5,112 nucleotides of DNA from JAAEQG01 sp023133475. Lineage in GTDB: Bacteria; Planctomycetota; Phycisphaerae; UBA1845. The stretch lies in assembly GCA_030631415.1 (NCBI GenBank), contig DAOVLE010000286.1, forward strand, positions 1 through 5,112, in the 5' to 3' direction. The notes below the pieces were generated by a model that was not told the origin of the DNA, made no database searches, and saw nothing but the letters and a program-made list of their open reading frames with translations. Below, in pieces: positions 5,059 through 5,112 of this stretch (the stretch's first letter is position 1; every line of letters starts with the position of its first letter). The translations under genes and the position numbers were made by a program.

Positions 5059-5112
5059 CCTCCATCGAAACGCAAAACGGTCTGATCGAAAATGGCATTA
5101 GCCTCGTAGGTC
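5059..5112. other. Right-edge sequence with nothing recognised
   Basis: These last 54 bases hold no open frame of note (the ATG at 5092 reaches a stop after five codons) and no promoter or structure that can be supported. A gene could begin beyond the window. Confidence 0.3.

Noticed and set aside
4871..5095. CCATTTTCG (4871-4879) and CGAAAATGG (5087-5095) as outer arms almost symmetric about the 150-bp element
   Set aside because: Only 9 bases, with no extension on either side; the near-equal spacing (29 and 28 bases) is suggestive but could be chance.

Overview
The window looks like a chromosomal fragment of a planctomycete (Planctomycetota, possibly Phycisphaerae or a relative). The basis is the gene mix and GC-rich coding sequence. 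It holds an ECF sigma factor of the type expanded in planctomycetes, a SUMF1-fold secreted protein with a C-terminal PEP-CTERM sorting signal, and a large membrane-anchored Ser/Thr kinase with a planctomycete-style N-terminal extension and an FG-GAP-like extracytoplasmic half. No taxonomic marker gene is present, so the assignment is an inference.

Layout: positions 1-79 carry a short palindromic repeat in front of the sigma factor gene (80-793, +). A 328-nt leader or intergenic stretch with some stem-loop potential follows. Next is the PEP-CTERM/SUMF1-like gene (1122-2102, +), which has a near-ideal Shine-Dalgarno and a probable intrinsic terminator (2119-2147). Between it and the convergent kinase gene (2366-4597, -) lies a composite palindromic element (2161-2385), whose right arm supplies the kinase stop codon and last six codons. 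The kinase starts at TTG behind a good Shine-Dalgarno and a sigma70-like promoter (4633-4661, -). The right end (4662-5112) has no convincing gene, but contains a 150-bp element with perfect 27-bp terminal inverted repeats around a 22-bp GC-rich hairpin (4909-5058).

The most notable theme is small palindromic repeats. The 7-mer GGGTGGC or its complement occurs seven times, always at the head of a palindromic repeat. One of these palindromes (3875-3908) sits in frame inside the catalytic domain of the kinase and encodes a peptide insert in the beta7-beta8 turn, just before the DFG motif. This resembles the protein-embedded palindromic elements known from Rickettsia. A second copy has rewritten the C-terminus of the same protein.

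Functionally, the genes are consistent with signalling (sigma factor, transmembrane kinase) and a cell-surface or exported protein handled by an exosortase-type system. They are separate transcription units, and nothing in the sequence proves they work in one pathway.
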